Shown here piece by piece: positions 11,754 through 19,180 of a DNA stretch of 64,000 nucleotides. The position numbers and the translations under genes are program-made. The first letter of the stretch is position 1. The number at the start of each line of letters is the position of its first letter. The stretch comes from Marinibacterium anthonyi (GTDB lineage: Bacteria > Pseudomonadota > Alphaproteobacteria > Rhodobacterales > Rhodobacteraceae): positions 917,501 to 981,500 of the forward strand of contig CP031585.1 in assembly GCA_003217735.2 (NCBI GenBank), read 5' to 3'. The notes under the pieces are model-generated. The model did no database searches. It was not told the DNA's origin and saw only the letters and a list, made by a program, of their open reading frames with translations.

Positions 11754-12564
11754 GCTGCTGAAAACCCCGACCGGCGTGGCGGGCTGCCTGATCATGGGCG
11801 TGATCCTGTTCGCCGCGATCTTCGGCCCCTTCATCGCGCCCTACGATCCGCAGATGTTTGACGCCAAGGCCCGGCTGGCCGGGCCGTCCGCCGCCCATTG
11901 GCTGGGCACCGACCAGTTCGGCCGGGACCTGCTGTCGCGCCTGCTGCACGGCGCGACGGCGACCATCGGCTTCGGCATCATCTCCACCGCCCTCGGCGTG
12001 GCGGTCGGGTCGCTGATCGGCGTGGTGGCCGGTGTCTCGGGCGGCTGGATCGACAGCGTCATCATGCGCCTGCTCGATGGGCTGATGGCGGTGCCGGACC
12101 TGCTGTTCACGCTGCTGATCGTCACCATCCTGGGCGCCAGCACCGGCAACGCCATGCTGGCCGTCGCCATCGCATTCACCCCCGGCATGGCCCGCATCGC
12201 GCGCAGCGACGTGCTGTCGGTGCGCACCCGCGACTACGTGCTGGCCGCCATCGCCCGCGGCGAATCCCAAAGCTACATCGTCCTGCGCGAAGTCCTGCCC
12301 AACGCCATCGGCCCGATCATCGTCGAATCCACCATCCGCATTTCCTTCGCGATCCTGATCGGCGCGACGCTGGGCTTCCTGGGCCTGGGCGCGCAGCCGC
12401 CCAGCACCGAATGGGGCCTCATGGTCTCCGAAGCCCGCCAGTTCATGTTCCGCAACCCCTGGTGCGTGGCCGTGCCCGGCGTGTCCATCGGCCTCGCGGC
12501 GCTGGGGTTCAACCTGTTCGGCGACGCCCTGCGCGATGCCTTCACCCCCCACCGGAGGCACTGA
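11746..12564 (+). CDS. ABC transporter permease, DppC type
   Basis: A 272-residue second permease with the DppC signature GTDQFGRDLLSRLLHGA near residue 50 and an EAA-like loop (RTRDYVLAAIARGESQSYIVLREVLPN). The only start in a good position is a TTG at 11746, overlapping the end of the preceding permease gene by 8 bases. It heterodimerises with the DppB-type protein to form the pore. Confidence 0.92.
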   Translation: MRELLKTPTGVAGCLIMGVILFAAIFGPFIAPYDPQMFDAKARLAGPSAAHWLGTDQFGRDLLSRLLHGATATIGFGIISTALGVAVGSLIGVVAGVSGGWIDSVIMRLLDGLMAVPDLLFTLLIVTILGASTGNAMLAVAIAFTPGMARIARSDVLSVRTRDYVLAAIARGESQSYIVLREVLPNAIGPIIVESTIRISFAILIGATLGFLGLGAQPPSTEWGLMVSEARQFMFRNPWCVAVPGVSIGLAALGFNLFGDALRDAFTPHRRH

Positions 12565-12568
12565 GCCC

Positions 12569-14206
12569 ATGACCGACCAGGCGATCGACCGCCCGGCGCT
12601 CGACGTGCGGAACTACACGCTGGATTACATGGGGCCTTCGGGGCCGGTGCGCGCGCTGGACGGGATCGACCTGACCATTGACCGCGGCCAGACCATGGCG
12701 CTGGTCGGTGAAAGCGGGTCGGGCAAGTCCTCGCTGGCCTGGTCGATCATGCGCTACCTGCCGGACAACGCGGTGGAAAGCGGCGGCGGGATCTACCTGT
12801 CGGGCTACGACCTGCGCGAGGCCGCGCAAAGCCAGCTTCAGGACTGGCGCGGACGGCGCATCGCCATGGTCTTCCAGGATCCCGGCGCCGCGCTGAACCC
12901 GACGATGACCCTGGGCGACCAGGTGATCGAGGTGCTGTTGCGCCACCGCAAGCTGTCCCTGTCGGATGCCCGCGACGCGGCCCGCGAGGCGCTGACCCGC
13001 ACCGGCATCGCCCGCCCCGCCGAGATCATGGAACGCTTCCCGCACCAGGCCTCGGGCGGGGAAAAGCAGCGGGTGGTCATCGCCACCGCCTTTGCCTGCA
13101 ATCCCGAACTGATCATCTTCGATGAACCGACCACCGCGCTCGATATCATCACCTCGCGCCAGATGCTGGACACCTTCATGCGCCTGCGCGAGGAAACCGG
13201 CGTGGCCGCGCTGTACATCTCCCATGACCTGGGACTGGTGTCGGAGATCGCGCGCGACGTGGCCGTGATCCACCGGGGCAGGATCGTCGAAACCGGCCCC
13301 ATGACCCGCGTCTTCACCTCCCCGCAGGATCCGTATACCCGCCGCCTGCTGGCGGCCGCCCCGCGCCCCGGCACCTTCATCGGCGTCCCGGCGCCCGTGA
13401 AACCCGAACCGCTGCTGAGCGTCGAACATGTCAGCGTGCAATACACGCAGACCAACTGGCTCGACCGTCTTTTTGGCAACGTCGCCCCGCCCAGCTACGG
13501 CTGCCGGGATATCAGTTTCGATGTCCGCAAGGGCGAACTGCTGGGGGTTGTCGGTGAAAGCGGATCGGGCAAGTCGACCATCGCCAAGGTGCTGTCGGGG
13601 CTGCAGGATTTCGACGGAACGCTGCAATACGACGGCCACGAGGTCGGATCGCGCAAGGCGATCTCGAAAAGCTACCGCCGGTCGGTGCAGATGGTCTTCC
13701 AGCATCCCGACGCCTCGCTGAACCCGCGCCAGCGGATCGGCGAGATCCTGTCGCGGCCGCTGAGGCTCTATGACCTGTGCCCCCGGCCGCAGGTCACGGT
13801 GCGGGTCGCCGACCTTTTGCGCATGGTGCTGCTGCCCGAGGATCATGCCCTGCGGTTCCCGCATCAGCTGTCGGGCGGTGAAAAGCAACGCGTCGCCATC
13901 GCCCGCGCCTTCGCGGCGCAGCCCAGCCTTGTCATCTGCGACGAGATCACCGCCTCGCTCGACGTCTCGGTCCAGGCTTCTGTGGTCGATCTGCTGGTGA
14001 AACTGCAGGCCGAAACCGGAACCACCTGCGTCTTCATCACCCATGACCTGAACCTGGTTCGCCAATTGGCTCACCGCATCGCGGTGATGAAGCGCGGCGA
14101 TCTTGTCGACCTGTTCGACACCGCCCAGGCCGGCGCGACGGACCGCCATCCCTATACCCGGGACCTGCTTGACGCCTTCCCGGTGCCCATCGAACGCGCG
14201 TCCTGA
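12569..14206 (+). CDS. Fused double ATPase of a dipeptide-type ABC importer (DppD-DppF fusion)
   Basis: A 545-residue protein with two complete ABC ATPase domains. The first has Walker A GESGSGKSS, signature ASGGEKQRVVIA and Walker B LIIFDEPTTALD; the second has GESGSGKST, LSGGEKQRVAIARA and LVICDEITASLD. The second Walker B has DEI where most have DEP. Each half ends with the oligopeptide-type C-terminal segment (DPYTRRLL, HPYTRDLL). The ATG at 12569 follows GGAGG by 10 bases and lies 4 bp after the permease stop. One gene thus supplies both motor subunits. Confidence 0.93.
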   Translation: MTDQAIDRPALDVRNYTLDYMGPSGPVRALDGIDLTIDRGQTMALVGESGSGKSSLAWSIMRYLPDNAVESGGGIYLSGYDLREAAQSQLQDWRGRRIAMVFQDPGAALNPTMTLGDQVIEVLLRHRKLSLSDARDAAREALTRTGIARPAEIMERFPHQASGGEKQRVVIATAFACNPELIIFDEPTTALDIITSRQMLDTFMRLREETGVAALYISHDLGLVSEIARDVAVIHRGRIVETGPMTRVFTSPQDPYTRRLLAAAPRPGTFIGVPAPVKPEPLLSVEHVSVQYTQTNWLDRLFGNVAPPSYGCRDISFDVRKGELLGVVGESGSGKSTIAKVLSGLQDFDGTLQYDGHEVGSRKAISKSYRRSVQMVFQHPDASLNPRQRIGEILSRPLRLYDLCPRPQVTVRVADLLRMVLLPEDHALRFPHQLSGGEKQRVAIARAFAAQPSLVICDEITASLDVSVQASVVDLLVKLQAETGTTCVFITHDLNLVRQLAHRIAVMKRGDLVDLFDTAQAGATDRHPYTRDLLDAFPVPIERAS

Positions 14207-14239
14207 CGACGCGGCCCAAGACCCCTGGAGGACTTTCCA

Positions 14240-15439
14240 ATGAACGACCTGTCGTCCGTATCCGCCACGGCCGCCGATGGGCGGCCCGTGTCGCTTCTGT
14301 TCCAGCCCGACGAATACGCCGGTCGCCTTGCCGCCGCCCGGGCCGAACTGTGCCGCCGCGGGCTCGACGCGCTGCTCGTCTTCGCGCAGGAAAGCCATTA
14401 TTACCTGACCGGATATTTCACCGGCGGCTTCTGTTTCTTTCAGGTCGGCATCGTCACCGCCGACAACAGCAAGACGGTCCTGCTGACCCGGATCCCCGAC
14501 AAGCTGCAGGCCACCGTCGCCTCGCTTTACGACGACATCCGCACCTGGCTGAACGCCGAGGACGTGAACCCCGCCGACCAGATGCGCGCGATCATGGACG
14601 AGATGGGCCTGAAGGGCGGGCGGATCGGGGTCGAATACGACACCCACGGGCTGACCGGCTACAACGCCAAGCGGGTCGAGGCGGCGCTGGACGGGTTCTG
14701 CACGCTGGCCGACGCCTCGGACGTGGTGCGCTGCCACCGGCTGGTGAAATCGCCGGCGGAACTGGCGATCATGCGCCGGTCGGGGCAGTTGGCCGACATG
14801 GCGGTGCAGGCGGTGATCGACACTGCCGCGCCGGGGAAACTGTCGAGTGAACTGAACGCCGCCGCGCTGACCGCGATGCTGAAGGGGGGCGGGGATGCTT
14901 CGGGCGTGATGATCAACACCGGGTCCAGGGCGCTGTTCGGGCGCGGGATGAACGGGCCGCAGGGCCTGGGCGAGACCGACCAGATCCTTGTGGAACTGGC
15001 CGGGTCCTGCAAGCGCTACACGGTGGTCATCGAACACACGCTGGCCGTGGGCGAACCGGATCCGCGCCAGCTGTCGATGATGGATGTCACCATCGACGCG
15101 CTGGAACAGGTCAAGGACGCCGCCCGCCCGGGCGCGCAACTGGGCACGCTGGACGACATCCACCGCCGCGTGCTGGATGCCGCGGGTTTCGAAGACGAAC
15201 GTTATGCCGCCTGCGGCTATGCCATGGGCGGCAAGTTCGGGCCCAGCTGGATGGATGTGCCGCCGATGATCTATTCGGGCAATCCGCTGATCCTTGAGCC
15301 GGGCATGGTGTTCTTCGTCCACATCATGCTGCCCGACCGCCGCACCGGCCTGACCGCCGGCGTCGGCCAGAGCTTTGTCATCACCGACGGCGCGCCGGAG
15401 GTTCTCAGCGAAATTCCGTTGCAATTGCACCGCTGCTGA
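14240..15439 (+). CDS. M24 (creatinase / ectoine-hydrolase-like) C-N hydrolase, metal ligands missing
   Basis: A 399-residue pita-bread protein with a creatinase N-terminal domain (RLAAARAELCRRGLDALLVF...YYLTGYFTG) and an M24 catalytic domain. The usual metal ligands are absent: the first Asp becomes Glu (ILVELAG), the second becomes Val (YTVVIEHT in place of YxxDxTRT), the His of GHGIG becomes Tyr (GYAMGG), and the two Glu become His (VFFVHI) and Gln (GQSFVITDG). Creatinase and ectoine hydrolase (EutD/DoeA) are metal-free members of this fold that cleave cyclic or guanidino C-N bonds, so a related reaction is likelier than peptidase activity. It is the last gene of the importer operon, 33 bp after the ATPase, with GGAGG upstream. 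Confidence 0.8.
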   Translation: MNDLSSVSATAADGRPVSLLFQPDEYAGRLAAARAELCRRGLDALLVFAQESHYYLTGYFTGGFCFFQVGIVTADNSKTVLLTRIPDKLQATVASLYDDIRTWLNAEDVNPADQMRAIMDEMGLKGGRIGVEYDTHGLTGYNAKRVEAALDGFCTLADASDVVRCHRLVKSPAELAIMRRSGQLADMAVQAVIDTAAPGKLSSELNAAALTAMLKGGGDASGVMINTGSRALFGRGMNGPQGLGETDQILVELAGSCKRYTVVIEHTLAVGEPDPRQLSMMDVTIDALEQVKDAARPGAQLGTLDDIHRRVLDAAGFEDERYAACGYAMGGKFGPSWMDVPPMIYSGNPLILEPGMVFFVHIMLPDRRTGLTAGVGQSFVITDGAPEVLSEIPLQLHRC

Positions 15440-15461
15440 TCAGGCGGTGCTGATCAGGCGG
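15434..15461. repeat. 14-bp tandem duplication at the end of the M24 gene
   Basis: Two exact copies of TGCTGATCAGGCGG at 15434-15447 and 15448-15461 span the stop codon of the M24 gene and the short convergent gap that follows. Confidence 0.8.
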
Positions 15462-15472
15462 TGCGGCGGCGG

Positions 15473-16414
15473 TCAGTCGACCGCCGCGCCGATCCGCTCA
15501 AGCGCTCGGGACTGGCGGGTCAGCAACAGCTCGATCTCGGCGATATCCTCTTTCGACAGGGCCGGCGCCGGACGCCGCGCCGTGGCCGAAGCGATCGCCC
15601 CGCGTTTCGCCAGCACGTATTTGCGCGCCGCCAGCCCCAGCCCGGGCTGCTGTTCGAACCGGGCATACGGCAGGTAGGCATCGAACAGATCGCGCGCGTC
15701 GTCCGGCTTGCCGGCGTTCATCAGGTCACAGACCTCCACCATCATCTCGGGATAGGCGAACCCGGTCATCGCCCCATCGGCGCCGCGCGCCATCTCCTCG
15801 GGCAGGAACATGGCGCCGTTGCCCGTCAGGATCGCGATCCGCCGCCGCCCCGCCGCCTCGGCCTTGCGAAGCGCGGTGATCTTGGCCAGCCCCGGCCAGT
15901 CCTCGTGCTTCAGCATGGCGACCTGGGGGATTTCCTCGATGATGCGGCCCAGAACCGGAGTGCTGAAGGTCACCCCCAGCGCCAGCGGGTAATCCTGCAC
16001 CACGATGGGAATGTCCCGGCCCAGCTCGTCGGCGGCGTTGCGGTAATAGCCGAACACCTGGTCATCGGTGCGCAATCCCGGCGTTGGCGCGATCATGACG
16101 CCCGCCGCGCCCAGCTCCATCGAGGCATGGCCCAGCTCGCGCATGGCCGCGAAGCCGGGGGCCGAGACGCCGACGATCACCGGCATGTCCCCGGCGGCCT
16201 TCAGCACGCGCGCCGTGAACGTCTGCGCCTCGGCCTGGGTCATCTTGGGCGCTTCGCCCATCATGCCCAGGATGGTCAGCCCCGTCGCGCCGCGCGCGCG
16301 GTAGAAATCGACCATGCGGTCGGTGCTGTCCAGGTCCAGCGCGCCGTCCTGCGTAAAGGGCGTCACCGCGATCACAAAGACCCCGCGGGCGGTGTTGATG
16401 GTCTTGAAGCTCAT
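15473..16414 (-). CDS. Dihydrodipicolinate-synthase-family aldolase/lyase
   Basis: A 313-residue class-I aldolase of the DapA superfamily. The Schiff-base Lys is seen in VAMLKHEDWPG and the catalytic Tyr in IVVQDYPLALG. The loop that is GTTGE in true DapA reads GMMGE here, and the Arg after the catalytic Tyr that binds the dicarboxylate is missing, so this is not lysine-biosynthetic DapA. Superfamily members cleave or form C-C bonds next to a 2-oxoacid, or dehydrate sugar acids. It is the last gene of a minus-strand unit amidotransferase - M24 - aldolase and converges with the importer operon. Confidence 0.82.
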   Translation of the reverse strand: MSFKTINTARGVFVIAVTPFTQDGALDLDSTDRMVDFYRARGATGLTILGMMGEAPKMTQAEAQTFTARVLKAAGDMPVIVGVSAPGFAAMRELGHASMELGAAGVMIAPTPGLRTDDQVFGYYRNAADELGRDIPIVVQDYPLALGVTFSTPVLGRIIEEIPQVAMLKHEDWPGLAKITALRKAEAAGRRRIAILTGNGAMFLPEEMARGADGAMTGFAYPEMMVEVCDLMNAGKPDDARDLFDAYLPYARFEQQPGLGLAARKYVLAKRGAIASATARRPAPALSKEDIAEIELLLTRQSRALERIGAAVD

Positions 16415-16442
16415 GGGGCGCAGGTCCTTCGAAAGTGCCGTG

Positions 16443-17570
16443 TCAGGAGATGAAGAGGCGGCGCGGGAAATTCGTCAACCGCTCAAAACCGGTTTCGGTG
16501 ATGGCGATGGTTTCCGACATGCCGAAACCGCGCGCCAGGACATAGGTGTGAAAGGTCATGCCCGTCTCGAAGGTCCAGGCGCTGCCCCGGACGGCCTCCA
16601 GCGGTTCGCCGCCGCCGCCCAGTTGCAGGCCCACGGCGTAAAAGGTCTTGTTGGTGAAGGTCTCCCGCAACCCGGCCACCAGCACGCCGTCGCGCAGGAT
16701 CGCGTCGGGGACACTTGCGGCCACGCCGGGGCGGACCTCGGCCAGGGCGGCGTCCTGCAGGCGGATCAGGGTTTCGACGGTGGCGTGATCCGCGTCGCCG
16801 GCTTCGGCCACGCGGATCGGGCGCATGAATCGGGCGTGGTAATGGTGGACGTTGGGCGTGGTTTCGATCTGGACCATGTCGCCGCGTTCCAGCACCCGGT
16901 CGGTGTAGCCGCCGTGCAGGTGGTAGGCGCGTTCGCCCGACGACATCACGCCGGGGCCGGGCAGATCGGACCCCGCGCGGATCATCGCCGCGCAGATCTG
17001 CGCCGCCATCTCGCGTTCGGTATTGCCGGGCTGCGCGCTGTCGATGGCCGCCTGCATCCCGGCCTCGGCCGCCTTGCCGGCGCGGCGTTGAAAGTCGATC
17101 TCGGCCGGGGTCTTGATGATCCGCATCCGCGAGACCAGCGTGCTTTCGTCGGTCATCTCGTAATCGGGCAGCCCCGCCTTCAGTGCTTCGAACCCGCGCA
17201 GGGACAGCGAACCGCCGGACATCTCGACCGCCACCTTCGCCTTGTCGCCCAGCCGCGCCCGGATCGCGCGTACGGCGACCTCCAGCGGCGCATCCGTATC
17301 GCTCCAGAGTTCGCGGTCGGGGAAGACGCAGGTGCGGTCGAGGTAGAACAGTTCGACATCCCGGCAGATCACGATGGGCGCACCGCTTTCCGGGATCACG
17401 GCCATCTGGAAGGTCCAGTTGCCGCGCGTGTAGAACCCGGTCACCCAGGTCACCGTTTCCGGCAGGAACGCCAGCAACGCATCATGGCCGCCATCGCGCA
17501 GCGCCTGCTGCACGCGGGCCAGGCGGCCTTGGTATTCGGGCCGCTCGAACCAGGGGCGGGTCGCGTCCAT
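16443..17570 (-). CDS. Second M24-family (creatinase-like) hydrolase, metal ligands mostly missing
   Basis: A 375-residue pita-bread protein: N-terminal creatinase domain (RLARVQQALRDGGHDALLAF...VTWVTGFYTRG) and M24 domain. Instead of the metal motif YxxDxTRT it has HHYHARFMRP with Glu in VQIETTP at the first Asp position; the GHGIG motif reads AVGLQLG, and only the last Glu (SETIAITETG) looks kept. It therefore resembles metal-free creatinase and EutD. It differs clearly from the M24 protein at 14240, so the two may form a heterodimer or act in sequence. It lies 18 bp after the amidotransferase gene and 28 bp before the aldolase gene. Confidence 0.8.
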   Translation of the reverse strand: MDATRPWFERPEYQGRLARVQQALRDGGHDALLAFLPETVTWVTGFYTRGNWTFQMAVIPESGAPIVICRDVELFYLDRTCVFPDRELWSDTDAPLEVAVRAIRARLGDKAKVAVEMSGGSLSLRGFEALKAGLPDYEMTDESTLVSRMRIIKTPAEIDFQRRAGKAAEAGMQAAIDSAQPGNTEREMAAQICAAMIRAGSDLPGPGVMSSGERAYHLHGGYTDRVLERGDMVQIETTPNVHHYHARFMRPIRVAEAGDADHATVETLIRLQDAALAEVRPGVAASVPDAILRDGVLVAGLRETFTNKTFYAVGLQLGGGGEPLEAVRGSAWTFETGMTFHTYVLARGFGMSETIAITETGFERLTNFPRRLFIS

Positions 17571-17588
17571 CTTCAGTCCTTTCGTGAC

Positions 17589-18290
17589 TCAGGCGCCAAG
17601 CAGGTGCCCGGCAAAGCGGGCCAGCATGGTCTTGGCCCCGGGCGCCTCGTGGGCGGCGGCCTTGAGCTTGTCGATATCGGCGCCGTCGTGTTCCATCACC
17701 GTCCGGCATTGTTCGAACCAGACCGGCGCGGCGGCCTGCGTGATCTCGGGGTGGCCCTGGATGCCCCAGACGGGCGCGTCGCGATAGCGCCAGATCTGGT
17801 TGGGGCACAGGTCCGAACTGGCCAGGATCGTCATGTCGGGATGGTCCGCGCGGACCTCGTCATTGTGCCAGACGAACATGTGGATCACCGCGCCCAGGCC
17901 GCGGGCCAGCAGGTCGTCCGCCGCGGCCTTGGTAAAGGGCAGGTCCTTGTATCCGATCTCGCACCTTTCACGGCGGAACACCTGGTCGTTGCCGCACAGG
18001 GCCGAGGCCAGGATCTGGCTGCCGAAACAGACGCCCAGCATAGGGATACCGCGGTCGGCGGCGTCGCGGATCAGGTCGTGTTCGCGGTGGATGAAGGGGA
18101 TGTCCTCGTAGGCGCCATGGGCGCTGCCGGACAGGAATATGCCGTCGTAACCGTCCAGCGTATCGGGGAAATCCCCGGCAAAGGCGTGGCGGCGTTCGAC
18201 GTGCAGCCCCAGCGCTGCGAACCGTTCGGGGATCTTCGCGACACCGTCCATCGTGCGTCCGTTGCCAAGGAACATAAGGCGTGGCGGCAT
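17589..18290 (-). CDS. Class-I glutamine amidotransferase-like protein
   Basis: A 233-residue GATase1 protein. The nucleophile elbow GVCFGSQIL holds the catalytic Cys and GIQGHPEI the catalytic His-Glu pair. There is no synthetase domain, as in stand-alone gamma-glutamyl hydrolases and GuaA-like amidases. The start at 18290 (ATG, with AAGGAC just upstream) is preferred over an upstream TTG. It leads the minus-strand unit with the M24 and aldolase genes and faces pxpA. A role in hydrolysing a gamma-glutamyl or other amide intermediate fits the setting, but is inferred. Confidence 0.82.
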   Translation of the reverse strand: MPPRLMFLGNGRTMDGVAKIPERFAALGLHVERRHAFAGDFPDTLDGYDGIFLSGSAHGAYEDIPFIHREHDLIRDAADRGIPMLGVCFGSQILASALCGNDQVFRRERCEIGYKDLPFTKAAADDLLARGLGAVIHMFVWHNDEVRADHPDMTILASSDLCPNQIWRYRDAPVWGIQGHPEITQAAAPVWFEQCRTVMEHDGADIDKLKAAAHEAPGAKTMLARFAGHLLGA

Positions 18291-18310
18291 CGGGCAGTCC
18301 TTTGTATTGC

Positions 18311-18334
18311 GTTTGTATGCCAAACGTATTCCAA
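18311..18334. promoter_or_regulatory. Operator-like inverted repeat between the amidotransferase and pxpA operons
   Basis: GTTTG at 18311-18315 and CAAAC at 18321-18325 form an inverted repeat around TATGC. The embedded TTTGTATGCCAA (18312-18323) matches TTGGTATACCGG at 9111-9122 in 8 of 12 positions. On the minus strand 18334-18325 reads TTGGAATACG, a further partial match. This points to control of the whole island by its GntR regulator. Confidence 0.5.
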
Positions 18335-18412
18335 TGGCTTACACTTGTGAAGACGTCACCGGAACGCGGCCGCGACAGGCCCGGAACCGTGCCTGAAATA
18401 TGGGAGAGCCGC

Positions 18413-19177
18413 ATGTTCATCGACCTGAATTCGGACATGGGCGAGGGGTTCGGCCCCTGGCAGATGGGCGACGACGCGGCGATGCTGGACATCGTCACCA
18501 CGGCCAATATCGCCTGCGGTCTGCACGCGGGCGACCCGATGATCATGCGCCGCACGGTGGAAATGGCCCATGCCCGTGGCGTGGCGGTGGGGGCACATCC
18601 GGGCTACGCGGACCTGGCCGGTTTCGGACGCCGCGCGCTGCCCGGCGTGACGGCGTCAGAGATCGAGACGCTGGTCGCCTACCAGGCCGGGGCACTGGCC
18701 GGGATCTGCGCGTCGGTGGGCGTGCCGATGGCGCATGTGAAGACCCATGGCGCACTGGGCAATGCCTGCGCCGACGATGATGCGCTGGCCGATGCGGTGG
18801 CGCGCGGGATCAGGGCGGTGGACCCGGCGCTGGCCTTCATCGTCCTGCCGGGTACCGCGACGGAACGTGCGGCCGACCGGCACGGGCTGCGCGCGATCCC
18901 CGAGATCTATGCCGACCGCACCTATGGCGAGGGGTTCAACCTTGCGCCCCGTTCGACGCCTGGATCGGTCATCACCGATCCGGCCGAGGCCGCCGCCCGC
19001 GCCCTGCGGATGCTGGGCGACGGGCGGATCGAGACGCTGGGCGGCAAGACGCTGAAGACCCCGATCCAGTCCATCTGCCTGCATTCCGACACCCCCGGCG
19101 CCATCGCCATGGCCCGCCACCTGCGGCACGCGCTTGAGGCCGGGGGATGGACCTGCGCGGGCTGGGCCGGGCGCTGA
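18413..19177 (+). CDS. pxpA: 5-oxoprolinase subunit A (LamB/YcsF family)
   Basis: A 254-residue LamB/YcsF protein, the PxpA subunit of ATP-dependent 5-oxoprolinase. The N-terminal signature IDLNSDMGEGFGPW, then ANIACGLHAGDP and VGAHPGYADLAGFGRR, is complete. The start at 18413 has GGGAG about 7 bases upstream; longer in-frame starts run into the divergent promoter region. It is transcribed alone, divergent from the amidotransferase operon and convergent with the aminotransferase gene 3 bp downstream. Its separation from pxpB and pxpC by 12 kb is unusual, since the three are normally adjacent. Confidence 0.92.
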   Translation: MFIDLNSDMGEGFGPWQMGDDAAMLDIVTTANIACGLHAGDPMIMRRTVEMAHARGVAVGAHPGYADLAGFGRRALPGVTASEIETLVAYQAGALAGICASVGVPMAHVKTHGALGNACADDDALADAVARGIRAVDPALAFIVLPGTATERAADRHGLRAIPEIYADRTYGEGFNLAPRSTPGSVITDPAEAAARALRMLGDGRIETLGGKTLKTPIQSICLHSDTPGAIAMARHLRHALEAGGWTCAGWAGR

Positions 19178-19180
19178 CCT

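Noticed and set aside
12542-15430. Long minus-strand open frame opposite the fused ATPase and M24 gene
   Set aside because: Antisense shadow with no family signature; the plus-strand genes show intact motifs and start signals.
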